From positions 1,426,001 through 1,490,000 of the forward strand of contig NZ_NXNI01000001.1 in NCBI RefSeq assembly GCF_002494345.1: a DNA stretch of 64,000 nucleotides, given 5' to 3'. This document shows, piece after piece, positions 8,562 through 16,912 of the stretch. The DNA comes from Natrinema ejinorense (GTDB lineage Archaea; Halobacteriota; Halobacteria; Halobacteriales; Natrialbaceae). The position numbers were made by a program, and so were the translations under genes. Under the pieces are notes generated by a model, which saw only the letters and a list, made by a program, of their open reading frames with translations, made no database searches and was not told the origin of the DNA. Each line of letters opens with the position of its first letter. Position 1 is the first letter of the stretch.

Positions 8562-9403
8562 GCCGATTCACCTCCGGTGGAGCGGACATCTGCCAGCGTT
8601 CGTTGATTGAATGCTCGCTCGGTGGATGGCTCGAAATTCAGTATGAGGCGTTCGTCGGCAGTCTTCCCGTTGCCTGCAGCGGAGTGAGTGACCGTCCGCT
8701 CAACGACATGCCACTCGTTGCCCTCGTACAGTCCTGGTGGAATGTCCGTGTACGAAACGATCGCGTAGCCGTCGATCTCACAGAGCGTTTCTTCCAGTGT
8801 GGCATGATCGGCAGATGCTCGGTACAGGTCTTCTTTCTCGTAGTACGGGGGATCTAGGTAGAACGCGGTCTCAGGTGAATCGTATCGACTGACGACGCTC
8901 TGAAAGTCCTCGTGTACGACAGAGACGCCGCGAAAGCGCTCTGCGACTTGTTGAATCCGTTCAGGTGCGTTGACCCAGTTTCTCGCGTTTCGGCTCCCCT
9001 TCTCGTCCAGCGGACTCTCCCGTTTGAAGCCGCTCTTACGCGATACTTTCCCCGCGTACTGACTATAGCGGAGGAACAGCCATTTTCCAGCGTGCTCAAT
9101 ATCGTCGCTCGGCCGCTCACCGGCGAAGAACTCGTCCGCCCACTCGTCGTGAAGCTGTTCGGAAAACGGTGTGTACCGACACCACTCCGCGAGTTCGTCC
9201 GGACGCTCGCGAGCAACCCGGAAGAACGTAACAACGTCGCTGTCCTTGTCGTTGAAGACCTCGACGTTGCTACGGGGCTTATTCAAGAGCACGGACGCGG
9301 AGCCGCCGAAGGGCTCGACGTACGCAGTGTGTTCCGGGAGGTGGTCAATCACCCACTCAGCAAGACGCGTCTTGCCACCGATGTACGGAAACGCGCTTAT
9401 CAC
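8558..9403 (-). CDS. Dam-type DNA N6-adenine methyltransferase
   Basis: The 281-residue protein has the D12-class layout: N-terminal IGGKTRL (8-14), AdoMet-binding EPFGGSAS (30-37) and catalytic DPPYY (184-188). It would transfer methyl from S-adenosylmethionine to adenine N6 in a short DNA site. No cognate restriction gene of classical type is adjacent; the nuclease-like gene lies two genes downstream. Viral orphan Dam-type enzymes often protect virus DNA from host restriction. GTG 9403 is the start, overlapping the stop of the 43-residue gene. Confidence 0.9.
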   Translation of the reverse strand: MISAFPYIGGKTRLAEWVIDHLPEHTAYVEPFGGSASVLLNKPRSNVEVFNDKDSDVVTFFRVARERPDELAEWCRYTPFSEQLHDEWADEFFAGERPSDDIEHAGKWLFLRYSQYAGKVSRKSGFKRESPLDEKGSRNARNWVNAPERIQQVAERFRGVSVVHEDFQSVVSRYDSPETAFYLDPPYYEKEDLYRASADHATLEETLCEIDGYAIVSYTDIPPGLYEGNEWHVVERTVTHSAAGNGKTADERLILNFEPSTERAFNQRTLADVRSTGGESA

Positions 9404-9531
9404 GCCGATTCACCTCGCTTCTCGAGCGCATGGCGAACGTCCGCGTCGGTCGCTTGGTGGACCGGATGGGCGATGGGCGACCGACTCTCGACATCGTACA
9501 GTTCACTCGCCTGGACGAACCCGTTACGCAT
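9400..9531 (-). CDS. 43-residue small provirus protein
   Basis: ATG 9531 overlaps the stop of the upstream zinc gene by 8 bases and the TGA overlaps the methyltransferase GTG. The product starts MRNGFVQASEL and has a DADVRHALEKRGE tail. No motif was recognised. The tight coupling on both sides is the main evidence that it is translated. Confidence 0.5.
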   Translation of the reverse strand: MRNGFVQASELYDVESRSPIAHPVHQATDADVRHALEKRGESA

Positions 9532-9754
9532 CGGCCTCACCTCCGTGACGGCCGGGCGATGTCTCCGGGTCCGGAATCGAAACGTCGACGCCAGCTGCAG
9601 AGCCGCGGCTCAGTCGCGCGTAGGTATCGCAGTCACCACACCGATGGGCTCGGTCGTCGTCGTCACCGAAAACACGACGGAATCGGTCAGTAACGTGGGC
9701 TCCGCAGTGATTGCACGTCGAATTGTCGACCGACGGCCAGGGTGCGGTCGTCAC
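9524..9754 (-). CDS. Zinc-ribbon protein, first gene of the right-arm operon
   Basis: The product has CNHCGAHV and CGDC pairs about 20 residues apart, a treble-clef-like zinc site common in haloarchaeal virus and plasmid proteins. GTG 9754 lies about 26 bases from the centre of a TATA box, which fits a leaderless transcript; an in-frame GTG at 9763 would add three residues. As first gene of the seven-gene operon it could regulate it, but this is conjecture. Confidence 0.65.
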   Translation of the reverse strand: MTTAPWPSVDNSTCNHCGAHVTDRFRRVFGDDDDRAHRCGDCDTYARLSRGSAAGVDVSIPDPETSPGRHGGEADA

Positions 9755-9773
9755 GCAGACCACCCCCTATTCA

Positions 9774-9786
9774 GACTATATCGAGA
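9774..9786 (-). promoter_or_regulatory. TATA box of the right-arm provirus operon
   Basis: On the minus strand CGATATAGTCTG (9775-9785) provides a TATA element about 26 bases before GTG 9754. It is the only obvious promoter for the seven overlapping genes down to 6009. Confidence 0.5.
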
Positions 9787-9822
9787 ATGCGAGAAAAGCC
9801 TCTCTGGGCCTTTTATTTCAAA

Positions 9823-9858
9823 TGGGGTCGGAGGGATTTGAACCCCCGATCTACTGAT
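9823..9858. other. Candidate right attachment site (tRNA-Trp 3' exon)
   Basis: The provirus abuts the 3' exon of tRNA-Trp, which remains intact after integration. The matching repeat should lie at the left provirus end, outside the window; no second copy of the exon was found within it. The exact core length is unknown. Confidence 0.6.
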
Positions 9859-9960
9859 ATCTCCGGTGCGCCTCGGAACTCCAGAGGGTCATCACACGGA
9901 CACTGATCAGGTGTCCGATCAGTATATCAGTCTGGAGTGTCGTCCCGGGCGCCGTAGCCT
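9859..9960 (-). ncRNA. tRNA-Trp intron, box C/D guide RNA
   Basis: The intron contains GTGATGA (box C-like) and several CTGA elements (box D-like), as in the known Haloferax intron that guides 2'-O-methylation of its own precursor tRNA (positions 34 and 39). CTCCAGAGG at the 5' splice side pairs with CCTCTGGAG in the intron, supporting a bulge-helix-bulge for the splicing endonuclease. Methylation targets are taken from Haloferax knowledge. Confidence 0.8.
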
Positions 9961-10055
9961 CTGGAGTCAGCCGCCATGCCTGGCTTGGCCACGACCCCTC
10001 GAGTCTCCGTTGGGCCATCGTCCCTAAAGTGGTTTCGATTCGGCACAGAATCGCG

Positions 10056-10958
10056 CTACAGCCACGGGGCCCGGCCCGCGGTGTCCGTCCCGTCGTCGCT
10101 GGGATACGGGTCGGACTCGCCACCCTGGTCCCCGGGCGCGGGCTCGCCTGCGTCGGCCCCGGCACCGTCGGCCATCGCGTCCAGCTGGGCCGTCGCGTCG
10201 GTCGGGGGCTCGTCCGCCTCGTCGTCGGATTCCCGGAACGGGAAGTCGACGGCGAAGACGGCGGCGACGAGCAACGCGGCCAGCGGGGCCTGGCCGAAGG
10301 CCATCCCCAGCAGGGACAGCGGGAGCAAGCCGAGCGCGACCGCGCTCCCGAAGCGGAACCGATCGATGTCCATGAACTCCCGGAGGTAGGGCCCGGCGAG
10401 GGCGATCCCGAGCGCGAAGCCGACGCCGACGGCGGCGGCCAGCGTCCCGTGGGCGACGAGGGCGGGATCGGTCATCACCGAGAACGTCGCCCCGGAGGGG
10501 TCGATGCTCGCCACCAGCCCCAGCCCGATAATCACGACGGGGTTGGGGAGGTACTCTCCGATCGTCGCGCTGGCGGTCTTGGCGGCGATCGCGAGGATGA
10601 CCAGCGCCGCGAATCGGGTGATGGTGGCGTCGTCGAGGACGCTGCCGATCGCCGGTGCGAGAGCAGCCTGCACTGCCGCGAGCAGTATCAGCGGCACTCC
10701 AACGAGCAAGACGACAGTCGCCTGTTCGCGTGGCGTCCCCTCCATCTCCGCCAGAATGACGGCGACGGTCGCGCTCCCACCGAAGATCAGGAGTCCGACC
10801 TGAATCGCACCCAAGGGCTCGTCGAGCGCACCGGCCAGGATCAACGCGGGGAAGACACCGTCGACTAACGGTAACATCATCACCAGCGCCAGGAGCCTGG
10901 CGTCACCGCCGACGATGCGCTCCATCTGGAGCGCGACCGGGTGCCGTGACGTACTCAT
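10056..10958 (-). CDS. Multi-pass membrane protein (DUF5794-like)
   Basis: This 300-residue protein has about seven hydrophobic segments between residues 20 and 235, then an acidic, low-complexity cytoplasmic tail of 60 residues rich in Asp, Glu and Pro. It resembles a conserved haloarchaeal membrane family (DUF5794 from memory) with no known substrate. Loops contain few charged residues apart from a PNP stretch in the middle of the protein. It faces away from guaB and starts at ATG 10958. Confidence 0.75.
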   Translation of the reverse strand: MSTSRHPVALQMERIVGGDARLLALVMMLPLVDGVFPALILAGALDEPLGAIQVGLLIFGGSATVAVILAEMEGTPREQATVVLLVGVPLILLAAVQAALAPAIGSVLDDATITRFAALVILAIAAKTASATIGEYLPNPVVIIGLGLVASIDPSGATFSVMTDPALVAHGTLAAAVGVGFALGIALAGPYLREFMDIDRFRFGSAVALGLLPLSLLGMAFGQAPLAALLVAAVFAVDFPFRESDDEADEPPTDATAQLDAMADGAGADAGEPAPGDQGGESDPYPSDDGTDTAGRAPWL

Positions 10959-11416
10959 CGGTCAGGGCCGATGGCCGTGACCCGAGGCCAGTGGGCGATA
11001 TGACGGGCAGTCCCGTACCGACCGGTGTGGTGACCAGTCGATCGCATTCGGAGTAGGGCCTCGAGCTGTGAGTTTACCTGTAAAATTCCCGAACGCGGCG
11101 TCGACGGAGTCGGAACTCGTCATGCCAACGGTTCGGAACGCGGCTGCACTCACAGCGTACATACCTACAGAAACGGGGGGACTGTCAATAAACGTTGTGT
11201 GGGACGGGATTTCACGACCCGGTAGTGTTCCGGCAGTAGCGTCCAGATCCGTGCGGAAATGCACAGGTCTGGACCGCATGCGTGGACTCGAGCCGGTGCC
11301 CTGCCCGCGTCCCGGGATCGCTCCCGTCGTCCGCGGAACCGGTCGGACCGCCCCGCGAGTCCGACTCGTCCGACCGAGGCCGGGCGCGACGATCACCACT
11401 GTGGGGCGAATCGCCC
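10959..11416. other. Gene-free stretch before guaB
   Basis: No open frame with protein-like composition or start signal was found. The stretch presumably holds the promoter of the membrane protein gene on its left and upstream sequence of guaB on its right. A short direct motif, GAACGCGGC (11091 and near 11136), is the only local repeat noticed. Confidence 0.4.
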
Positions 11417-11491
11417 GTTGACGGCCCCGTCAACCGTTCACACCCGTATTTATCTCGCAACGCTTTTTGCACAGGGGGCCGGACGGCTTAC
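11417..11491 (+). promoter_or_regulatory. guaB promoter with a perfect palindrome
   Basis: GTTGACGGCCCCGTCAAC (11417-11434) is a perfect inverted repeat with 8-base arms around CC. It ends about 12 bases before a TATA-like element (TATTTATC, 11447-11454). Transcription would start near 11477 and leave a short leader before ATG 11492. The palindrome is well placed as an operator or activator site; the regulator is unknown. Confidence 0.5.
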
Positions 11492-12994
11492 ATGGCGAAC
11501 GACGTTCCAGAGCACGAGCCCTATTCTTCGAAACTGCAGGTACCGGAAGCGCTAACCTTCGACGATGTCCTTCTCCGCCCCAAGGAGAGCCGCGTCGAAC
11601 CCGACGACGCCGACCTCACGTCGAACGTCTCGAAAAACGTCGAGGTCTCCGTCCCCATCCTCTCGGCGGCGATGGACACCGTCACGGAGAGCGACATGGC
11701 GATCGCGATGGCCCGCCACGGCGGCCTCGGCGTCCTCCATCGCAACATGAACATCGACGAGATGGTCGAGGAGATCGGTCGCGTCAAGAGCGCCGACGAA
11801 CTCATCATCCCGCTGGATTCGGTCGTCACCGCCGACCCCGAGATGACCGTCCGCGAGGTCGACGAACTGATGGCCCGCCGCGGCGTCGGCGGCGCGCCCG
11901 TCGTCAATACCCGCGGCGAGGTCCTTGGCATCATCTCGAGTACGGACATTCGGCCCCACCTCGAGGTCAACGAGGACGACCAGGTCACCGAAGCGATGAC
12001 CGACGAGGTCATCACGGCCCACGAGGACGTCGACTCCCGCGACGCGTTCGAGATGATGTACGACCACAAGATCGAACGCGTCCCGGTCGTCGACGACGAG
12101 AACCTCCTCGTCGGCCTCGTGACGATGCAGGGCATCCTCCAGCGCCGCGAGTATCAGGAGGCCGTCCGCGACGAGGACGGTCGCCTTCGCTGTGGCGTCG
12201 CCGTCAGCCCGTTCGAGCAGGAACGTGCGGAAGCCGCCGACGAGGCCGGCGCGGATGTCCTCTTCATCGACACCGCGCACGCACACAACCTGAACGTCAT
12301 CGACGGCGCACGCGAGATCAAGGAGTCCGTCGACGCGGACGTCGTGGTCGGCAACATCGGCACCCGAGAGGCGGCCGCGGACCTCGTCGAGTTCGCCGAC
12401 GGCCTGAAGGTCGGGATCGGCCCCGGTTCGATCTGTACGACGCGAGTCGTCTCGGGGTCGGGGATGCCCCAGATCACGGCCGTCGCGCAGGTCGCCGACG
12501 TCGCCGCCGAACACGACGTGCCGGTGATCGCCGACGGCGGTATTCGCTACTCCGGCGACGCGATCAAGGCGATCGCCGCGGGCGCGGACGCGGTCATGCT
12601 CGGCTCCTACTTCGCCGGCACCGACGAGGCACCGGGACGGGTCGTCACGATGAACGGCAAGAAGTACAAGCAGTATCGGGGCATGGGCTCGGTCGGCGCG
12701 ATGAAGTCCGGCGACAGCGACCGCTATCTCAAGGACGAACCCGACGAGGAAGACGAGTACGTCCCCGAGGGCGTCGAGGCCGCGACCCCCTACAAGGGCA
12801 CGCTCAAGTCCGAGCTCCACCAGCTCGCGGGCGGCATGCAGTCGGGCATGGGATACGTCGGCGCGGAGACGATCCCCGGATTCAAGGAGCGCTCGGAGTT
12901 CGTCCGCGTCTCCTCGGCCGGCCAGGCCGAGAGCCACGCCCACGACGTCGTCATCACCGACGAAGCGCCGAACTACTCGCCCGACAGCGAGTAA
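11492..12994 (+). CDS. guaB: Inosine-5'-monophosphate dehydrogenase
   Basis: This is the NAD-dependent oxidation of IMP to XMP, the committed step of GMP synthesis. The 500-residue length is typical. The order is: N-terminal barrel half with PILSAAMDTVTE, two CBS domains (about 105-220), second barrel half with GNIGT, the active-site loop GPGSICTTR (catalytic Cys315), DGGIRYSGD and the mobile flap around KYKQYRGMGS. An acidic insert follows the flap, usual for halophiles. ATG 11492 starts the canonical N-terminus; upstream in-frame sequence is shadow. Confidence 0.97.
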   Translation: MANDVPEHEPYSSKLQVPEALTFDDVLLRPKESRVEPDDADLTSNVSKNVEVSVPILSAAMDTVTESDMAIAMARHGGLGVLHRNMNIDEMVEEIGRVKSADELIIPLDSVVTADPEMTVREVDELMARRGVGGAPVVNTRGEVLGIISSTDIRPHLEVNEDDQVTEAMTDEVITAHEDVDSRDAFEMMYDHKIERVPVVDDENLLVGLVTMQGILQRREYQEAVRDEDGRLRCGVAVSPFEQERAEAADEAGADVLFIDTAHAHNLNVIDGAREIKESVDADVVVGNIGTREAAADLVEFADGLKVGIGPGSICTTRVVSGSGMPQITAVAQVADVAAEHDVPVIADGGIRYSGDAIKAIAAGADAVMLGSYFAGTDEAPGRVVTMNGKKYKQYRGMGSVGAMKSGDSDRYLKDEPDEEDEYVPEGVEAATPYKGTLKSELHQLAGGMQSGMGYVGAETIPGFKERSEFVRVSSAGQAESHAHDVVITDEAPNYSPDSE

Positions 12995-13035
12995 CGACCG
13001 TCCCCACTGAACGGCGACTCACCCTCCCGGAGCCG

Positions 13036-13098
13036 CTGACAGTCACTGCACGCCGACTCACACGACAGCGTTGCGGGTAGTGTTCGATCGTTTCGGCG
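13036..13098. repeat. Dispersed palindromic repeat, family A copy 1
   Basis: This copy lies in the convergent gap between guaB and the acyl-CoA synthetase gene. It contains GTCACTGCACGCC, CACACGACAGCGTTGCG and ATCGTTTCGG, the same ordered blocks found at 25331-25395, 33861-33930 and 42191-42254. Confidence 0.6.
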
Positions 13099-13102
13099 AC
13101 AT

Positions 13103-14743
13103 CTATAATTCCGTCCGCCGGATCTTTCCGGTCGTCGTCGTCGGCAGGTCGTCGACGAACTCGATCTCGCGGGGATACTCGTATTCCGCCAGCCGCTCCC
13201 TGACGAGGGAACGGATCTCCGTCCGTAGCTCGTCCGATCCCGCTTCCCCTGGCACCGGCTGGACGACCGCTTTGATGATCTCACCTCGCGTCTCGTCGGG
13301 CACGCCGACGACGCCGACCTGTTCGACGGCCGCGTGCTCGAGGATCGTCTCCTCGACTTCCCGCGGGGCGACGCGGTAGCCGCTCGTGATGATGAGGTCG
13401 TCGTCGCGGGAGACGAACCAGACGTACCCCTCTTCGTCGCGTTTCGCGAGGTCCCCGGTGAGGTGCCACTCCCCCGCGGTCACGTCGGCCGTCTTCTCGG
13501 GGGCGTTCCAGTACTCCTCGAAGAGCACGGGGTCGTCGCCGCGCCGAACGGCGATTTCGCCGACCTCGCCCGGCTCCACGGACTCGCCGTCGTCCGGATC
13601 GACGACAGCGACATCGTGTCCGGGAACGGGTTTTCCCATACTTCCGGGCTTCGCGGGGAACCACCCGCGGCAGTTCGTGACCAGCAGGTTCGCTTCCGTC
13701 TGCCCGTACAGTTCGTTGACGGCCGTCCCCGCCAGTTCCTCGTCGGCCCACTCGAGGATCTCGCTGGTCAGCGGCTCGCCGCCCGAGCAGATCGCCTCGA
13801 GCGAGAGGTCGTAGCGGTCGGTCGGCTCGTCGACCCCCATGAGCATCCGGATCGCGGTCGGCGGGACGAAGGCGTTCGTCACGTCGAATTCGGCCGCGAT
13901 CTCGAACGCGGTTTCGGGATCGAACGACCCCATCGGGTAGCCGACGACCGGCCGGCCGTAGTGCCACGCGGGGAAGACGAGATCGCCCAGCGCGCCGATC
14001 CACGCCCAGTCGGCGGGCGTCCAGTAGACCGACTCGCCCCGGAGATCACGCTCGAAGTACATCGAAAACGCCGGGCAGTGGCCGATCCAGACGCCGTGGG
14101 TGTGAGAAACCCCCTTCGGATCGCCGGTACTCCCGCTCGTGTACATGATGATCGCCGGGGTCTCGGCGTCGGTCTCGACGATGTCGTACTCGCTCGAGCA
14201 CCCGTCGACTGCCCCCTCGAAGGTGTGGACGCTCGCCTCGCCGACGCGTTCGTCCGCCGGCTCCGCGTCGACGACCAGGACGTGCTTCAGCGTGGGGCAG
14301 TCCGGTGCGACGGCGCGGATCGTCTCCCACTGGGCCGCGTCGACGACGGCGACCCGGGCCTCGCTGTCCTGCAGGCGGTATCGCAGGGCATCGTCGCCGA
14401 ACAGCACCGACAGCGGGAGCGACACCGCCCCGCGCTTCCAGCAGGCGAGATGGGTGAGGACGTTTTCGGGTTTCTGGGGCACGACGACGGCGACTCGGTC
14501 GCCACGATCCACGCCCATCGACTCGAGGGCGTTGGCGACGGCGTTGGACCGCCGATCGAGGTCGTCGAAGGTGTACGTCTCGCGGCGACCGTCCGGATAC
14601 GCCTGGAAGAGCGCCGGACGGTCGCCGTCCGGGTGTTTCCCCACGAGATCGGTCGCGGCGTTGAACGCCGCCGGAACGTCCCACGCGAACGACTCGCGCG
14701 CCGCATCGTACGAGTCCGCCTCGAGCGTAACGTACCACGTCAT
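13103..14743 (-). CDS. AMP-forming acyl-CoA synthetase
   Basis: It activates a carboxylic acid with ATP and CoA to acyl-CoA. The 546-residue protein shows the adenylate-forming signature YTSGSTGDPKGVSHTHG, a downstream ELYGQTEAN and LTGDLAKRDEEGYVWF, and a conserved C-terminal lysine in the TTTGKIRR stretch. The family covers acetate, propionate and medium-chain acids; substrate cannot be read reliably. It is the last gene of a probable operon with a solute symporter (16912 downward), which suggests uptake and activation of a short carboxylate. ATG 14743 is preferred over the upstream in-frame start at 14758. Confidence 0.9.
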   Translation of the reverse strand: MTWYVTLEADSYDAARESFAWDVPAAFNAATDLVGKHPDGDRPALFQAYPDGRRETYTFDDLDRRSNAVANALESMGVDRGDRVAVVVPQKPENVLTHLACWKRGAVSLPLSVLFGDDALRYRLQDSEARVAVVDAAQWETIRAVAPDCPTLKHVLVVDAEPADERVGEASVHTFEGAVDGCSSEYDIVETDAETPAIIMYTSGSTGDPKGVSHTHGVWIGHCPAFSMYFERDLRGESVYWTPADWAWIGALGDLVFPAWHYGRPVVGYPMGSFDPETAFEIAAEFDVTNAFVPPTAIRMLMGVDEPTDRYDLSLEAICSGGEPLTSEILEWADEELAGTAVNELYGQTEANLLVTNCRGWFPAKPGSMGKPVPGHDVAVVDPDDGESVEPGEVGEIAVRRGDDPVLFEEYWNAPEKTADVTAGEWHLTGDLAKRDEEGYVWFVSRDDDLIITSGYRVAPREVEETILEHAAVEQVGVVGVPDETRGEIIKAVVQPVPGEAGSDELRTEIRSLVRERLAEYEYPREIEFVDDLPTTTTGKIRRTEL

Positions 14744-14815
14744 AGCACGCCCTACCACGAAGGGCGGGATAAACCGTCGGACGAACCACGGTCGACGCCC
14801 CGATGCGACACGAGT

Positions 14816-15319
14816 TCAGAGGCGAGGGAACCGCGGTGTCTCGACGACCACGTCCACGCCCTCGAGGCGCGGATCCGATTTCAGGTCGGTCACGAGTTCC
14901 CGCTGTGGATCCGCGGTCCGCGACTGGGAGAGGGTTCGCTCCTCGTAGTCGCCGTCGCGTGGCTGCCAGCCGACGACGAGTCGCGCCCGGCGCAGCCGCG
15001 TCCCGGTGACGAGGTGGAGCTTCTCGAGGGACTCGAGCGGGACGACGATGTTCCGATCGTCGAACGCCGCGATCGCGTCGGGGGGGAGGTCCGCGATCCG
15101 CTCTCGGTCGCGCTCGCCCATATCGGCCCGCAGGAGCAGCGATCGGTACGACTCGCCGACGAAACACCACAGGAGGCGCTCGTCGGTCACCACCAGCTCC
15201 CAGAATTCGAGCGAGTTCGGTCGCTGGCGAAACCAGTGTGTCAGTCGGGCGATGATCGTCTCGCTTGGCATCGGTTCCTCGCTTCCGTCGGCCGCGAGTC
15301 GGGTTCGGTTGTCGGTCAC
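14816..15319 (-). CDS. Haloarchaeal protein of unknown function
   Basis: This is a 167-residue soluble protein with a GTG start at 15319, six bases after the symporter stop. The central part alternates short beta strands (LEFWELVVTDERLLWCFVG; LVVGWQPRDGDYEERTLS), which resembles a PH-like or DUF1499-type fold, but no family was recognised with confidence. Its place between transporter and acyl-CoA synthetase suggests the same transcript. ATG 15271 is an alternative start. Confidence 0.65.
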   Translation of the reverse strand: MTDNRTRLAADGSEEPMPSETIIARLTHWFRQRPNSLEFWELVVTDERLLWCFVGESYRSLLLRADMGERDRERIADLPPDAIAAFDDRNIVVPLESLEKLHLVTGTRLRRARLVVGWQPRDGDYEERTLSQSRTADPQRELVTDLKSDPRLEGVDVVVETPRFPRL

Positions 15320-15325
15320 GGGCGA

Positions 15326-16912
15326 TCAGCGCTCGAGTAGTGCGTGGAGGTCCGCGGGGAGGTCGTCACCGTCCTGGGTCAGGATGGAGACGCCGACGAA
15401 CAGGACGATCGCGACGAGGAGCGCGACGGTTCCGACCGGGAACACGTCGGGGTAGGGGTAAAACCCCATGACCAGCGTCACCAGCCAGTCGACGTTGGCG
15501 GCCCCCGCAGCCTCCGGGATCGCGCTGAAGACGATGTTCACGACCAGGCCGCCCAAGAGGGCGGCGACCGCCCCCCACTTCGTCGCACCCTTCCAGTTCA
15601 TCCCGAAGACGACGACCGGGACGAAAGCGGCGGCGAAGAAGCCCCAGCCGATCGTCCCGAGGATGCCCACCAGCGCGTCGGAGAAGTAGACGACGCCCGT
15701 CGCGAGCACGGTGAGGCCGGCCAGCGCCGCCTGCGTGACGCGAAGTTCCGTCCGGTCGTCGTCGATCGGCTGCCCCATCGCTCTCGGGATGTCCCTCGAG
15801 ATGGCCGCCGCGCCGATGTTGAGAAACGAATCGCTCGTCGACATGATCGCAGCCAGCAGCGCCGCGAGGATGAGCCCGGCGACGATGCTGGGCGTGTACT
15901 CGAGGACGAAGACGGGGCCGACCTCGCTCGCGCTGAACGTCTCCTGAATCTCACCGGCCGCGACCATCGACCGCATCGAGAGCCCCGCCGAGAAGGCGAT
16001 CAGGCTCGAGACGGCGTAGGAGAGGGCGGCGATCGGCGCGCCCCACTTCAGGATCTCGAGGTTGCGGCTCATGTAGAACTTCGTAATGAGGTGGGGCTGT
16101 CCGGCGGCACCGACCGAAAACAGGATCCACCACGCGACGCCGACGAGGACCGCCGTGGTCGCCCCGCCCATCGCGCCGAACGGCGAGATGAGCGCCGGAT
16201 CGGCGGTCGCGAGGTTGCGAGAGATGGTCCCCATTCCGCCGCCGAAGGACATGGCGTACGCGAAGACGAACACCGCGCCGGTGATCATCGTCAGCGCCTG
16301 CAGGAAGTCGGTCCAGACGCCGGCGATCATCCCGCCGAGCATGCTGTAGAGCAACAGGATGAGCGCGCCACCCAGCAGGCCCCAGATGACGGGCACGCCG
16401 AAGATCGCGCGCATGACGAACTGCAACGCGGCGAGGTTCGTCGCCAGATAGGCGATCACGCCGACGACGACTGCGAGACCGGTGAGTCCACGCACCCAGT
16501 CGCTTTCGTAGCGGACGTACATCCCGTCGGCCAGGGTCAACACGTTCCGGATGTCCGCGAGCAGGCGCAGTCGTTTGGCGAGGACGACCCAGGTGAGCAG
16601 GAAGCCAAGCGGTGCGGTAAAGAAGATCCACAGCGACGTCGTGCCGAACGCGTAGACGAGTTCGGGGCCACCGACGAAGCCAAAGCCCGACTGGATGACC
16701 GAGAAGGCAGTCATCGCGAGCACCCAGGTCCCGATGCTCTTGCCGGTGATGAGGAAGTCGCCGGTCGTCTGTGTCCGCATGTATCCCCAGATGCCGATCA
16801 GGACGACGATCAGCAGGTACACCGTCCCGAACCCGAGAATGATCGGATCGTCCGCGACCGGGATCCCTTCGGTCTGTAGCGGGGCAAGCGGGAGCGTGGC
16901 CTGCTCAGTCAT
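15326..16912 (-). CDS. Sodium:solute symporter (SSS family)
   Basis: The protein has about 528 residues and 12-13 membrane segments; the core begins after a 25-residue N-terminus. It contains the SSS-type stretch with GGMIAGVWTDFLQALTM and a later 'SLIAFSAGLSMRS...LAAIMSTSDSFLNIGAAAISRDI', which matches the conserved sodium-binding helix region of this family. It should import an organic solute with sodium. The adjacent acyl-CoA synthetase hints at a monocarboxylate. ATG 16912 overlaps the stop of the small membrane partner by 8 bases, which fixes the start. Confidence 0.9.
   Translation of the reverse strand: MTEQATLPLAPLQTEGIPVADDPIILGFGTVYLLIVVLIGIWGYMRTQTTGDFLITGKSIGTWVLAMTAFSVIQSGFGFVGGPELVYAFGTTSLWIFFTAPLGFLLTWVVLAKRLRLLADIRNVLTLADGMYVRYESDWVRGLTGLAVVVGVIAYLATNLAALQFVMRAIFGVPVIWGLLGGALILLLYSMLGGMIAGVWTDFLQALTMITGAVFVFAYAMSFGGGMGTISRNLATADPALISPFGAMGGATTAVLVGVAWWILFSVGAAGQPHLITKFYMSRNLEILKWGAPIAALSYAVSSLIAFSAGLSMRSMVAAGEIQETFSASEVGPVFVLEYTPSIVAGLILAALLAAIMSTSDSFLNIGAAAISRDIPRAMGQPIDDDRTELRVTQAALAGLTVLATGVVYFSDALVGILGTIGWGFFAAAFVPVVVFGMNWKGATKWGAVAALLGGLVVNIVFSAIPEAAGAANVDWLVTLVMGFYPYPDVFPVGTVALLVAIVLFVGVSILTQDGDDLPADLHALLER

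Larger units (their letters stand above)
1..9822. mobile_element. Right part of an integrated pleolipovirus-like provirus
   Basis: The segment ends exactly at the 3' end of tRNA-Trp, a classic archaeal integration site. The plus-strand genes show the pleolipovirus core order: small membrane protein end, long secreted spike-like protein with a C-terminal membrane anchor, further membrane proteins, P-loop NTPase. The minus-strand arm is a tightly overlapping operon of DNA-handling genes. No integrase gene is visible, so the left end and left attachment site must lie before base 1. An AT-rich lone gene (5185-5679) sits between the arms. Assignment to the pleolipovirus type is inference from gene order and topology; none of the structural proteins was matched by search. 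Confidence 0.8.
9823..9998 (-). tRNA. tRNA-Trp (anticodon CCA) with a 102-base intron
   Basis: The minus strand begins GGGGTCG at 9998 and ends CGACCCC plus discriminator A at 9823, giving a perfect 7-bp acceptor stem. The T arm GGGGGTTCAAATCCC is intact. Exon 1 (9961-9998, 38 bases) ends CTCCAG with anticodon CCA, and exon 2 is 9823-9858. CTGA/TCAG close the anticodon stem once the intron at position 37/38 is removed, giving 74 bases. Intron-bearing tRNA-Trp is characteristic of haloarchaea. CCA is not encoded. Confidence 0.97.

Noticed and set aside
9823-9998. Possibility that the tRNA was disrupted by the provirus
   Set aside because: Both exons, the 7-bp acceptor stem, T arm and intron splice helix are complete, so the gene is intact.
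11467-13080. 537-codon open frame overlapping guaB in another frame
   Set aside because: Its product is almost entirely Arg, Gly and Pro, typical of the third-frame shadow of a GC-rich gene, while guaB is unmistakable.
13334-15340. 668-codon plus-strand frame opposite the acyl-CoA synthetase
   Set aside because: Antisense shadow; the minus-strand protein carries full AMP-binding signatures.
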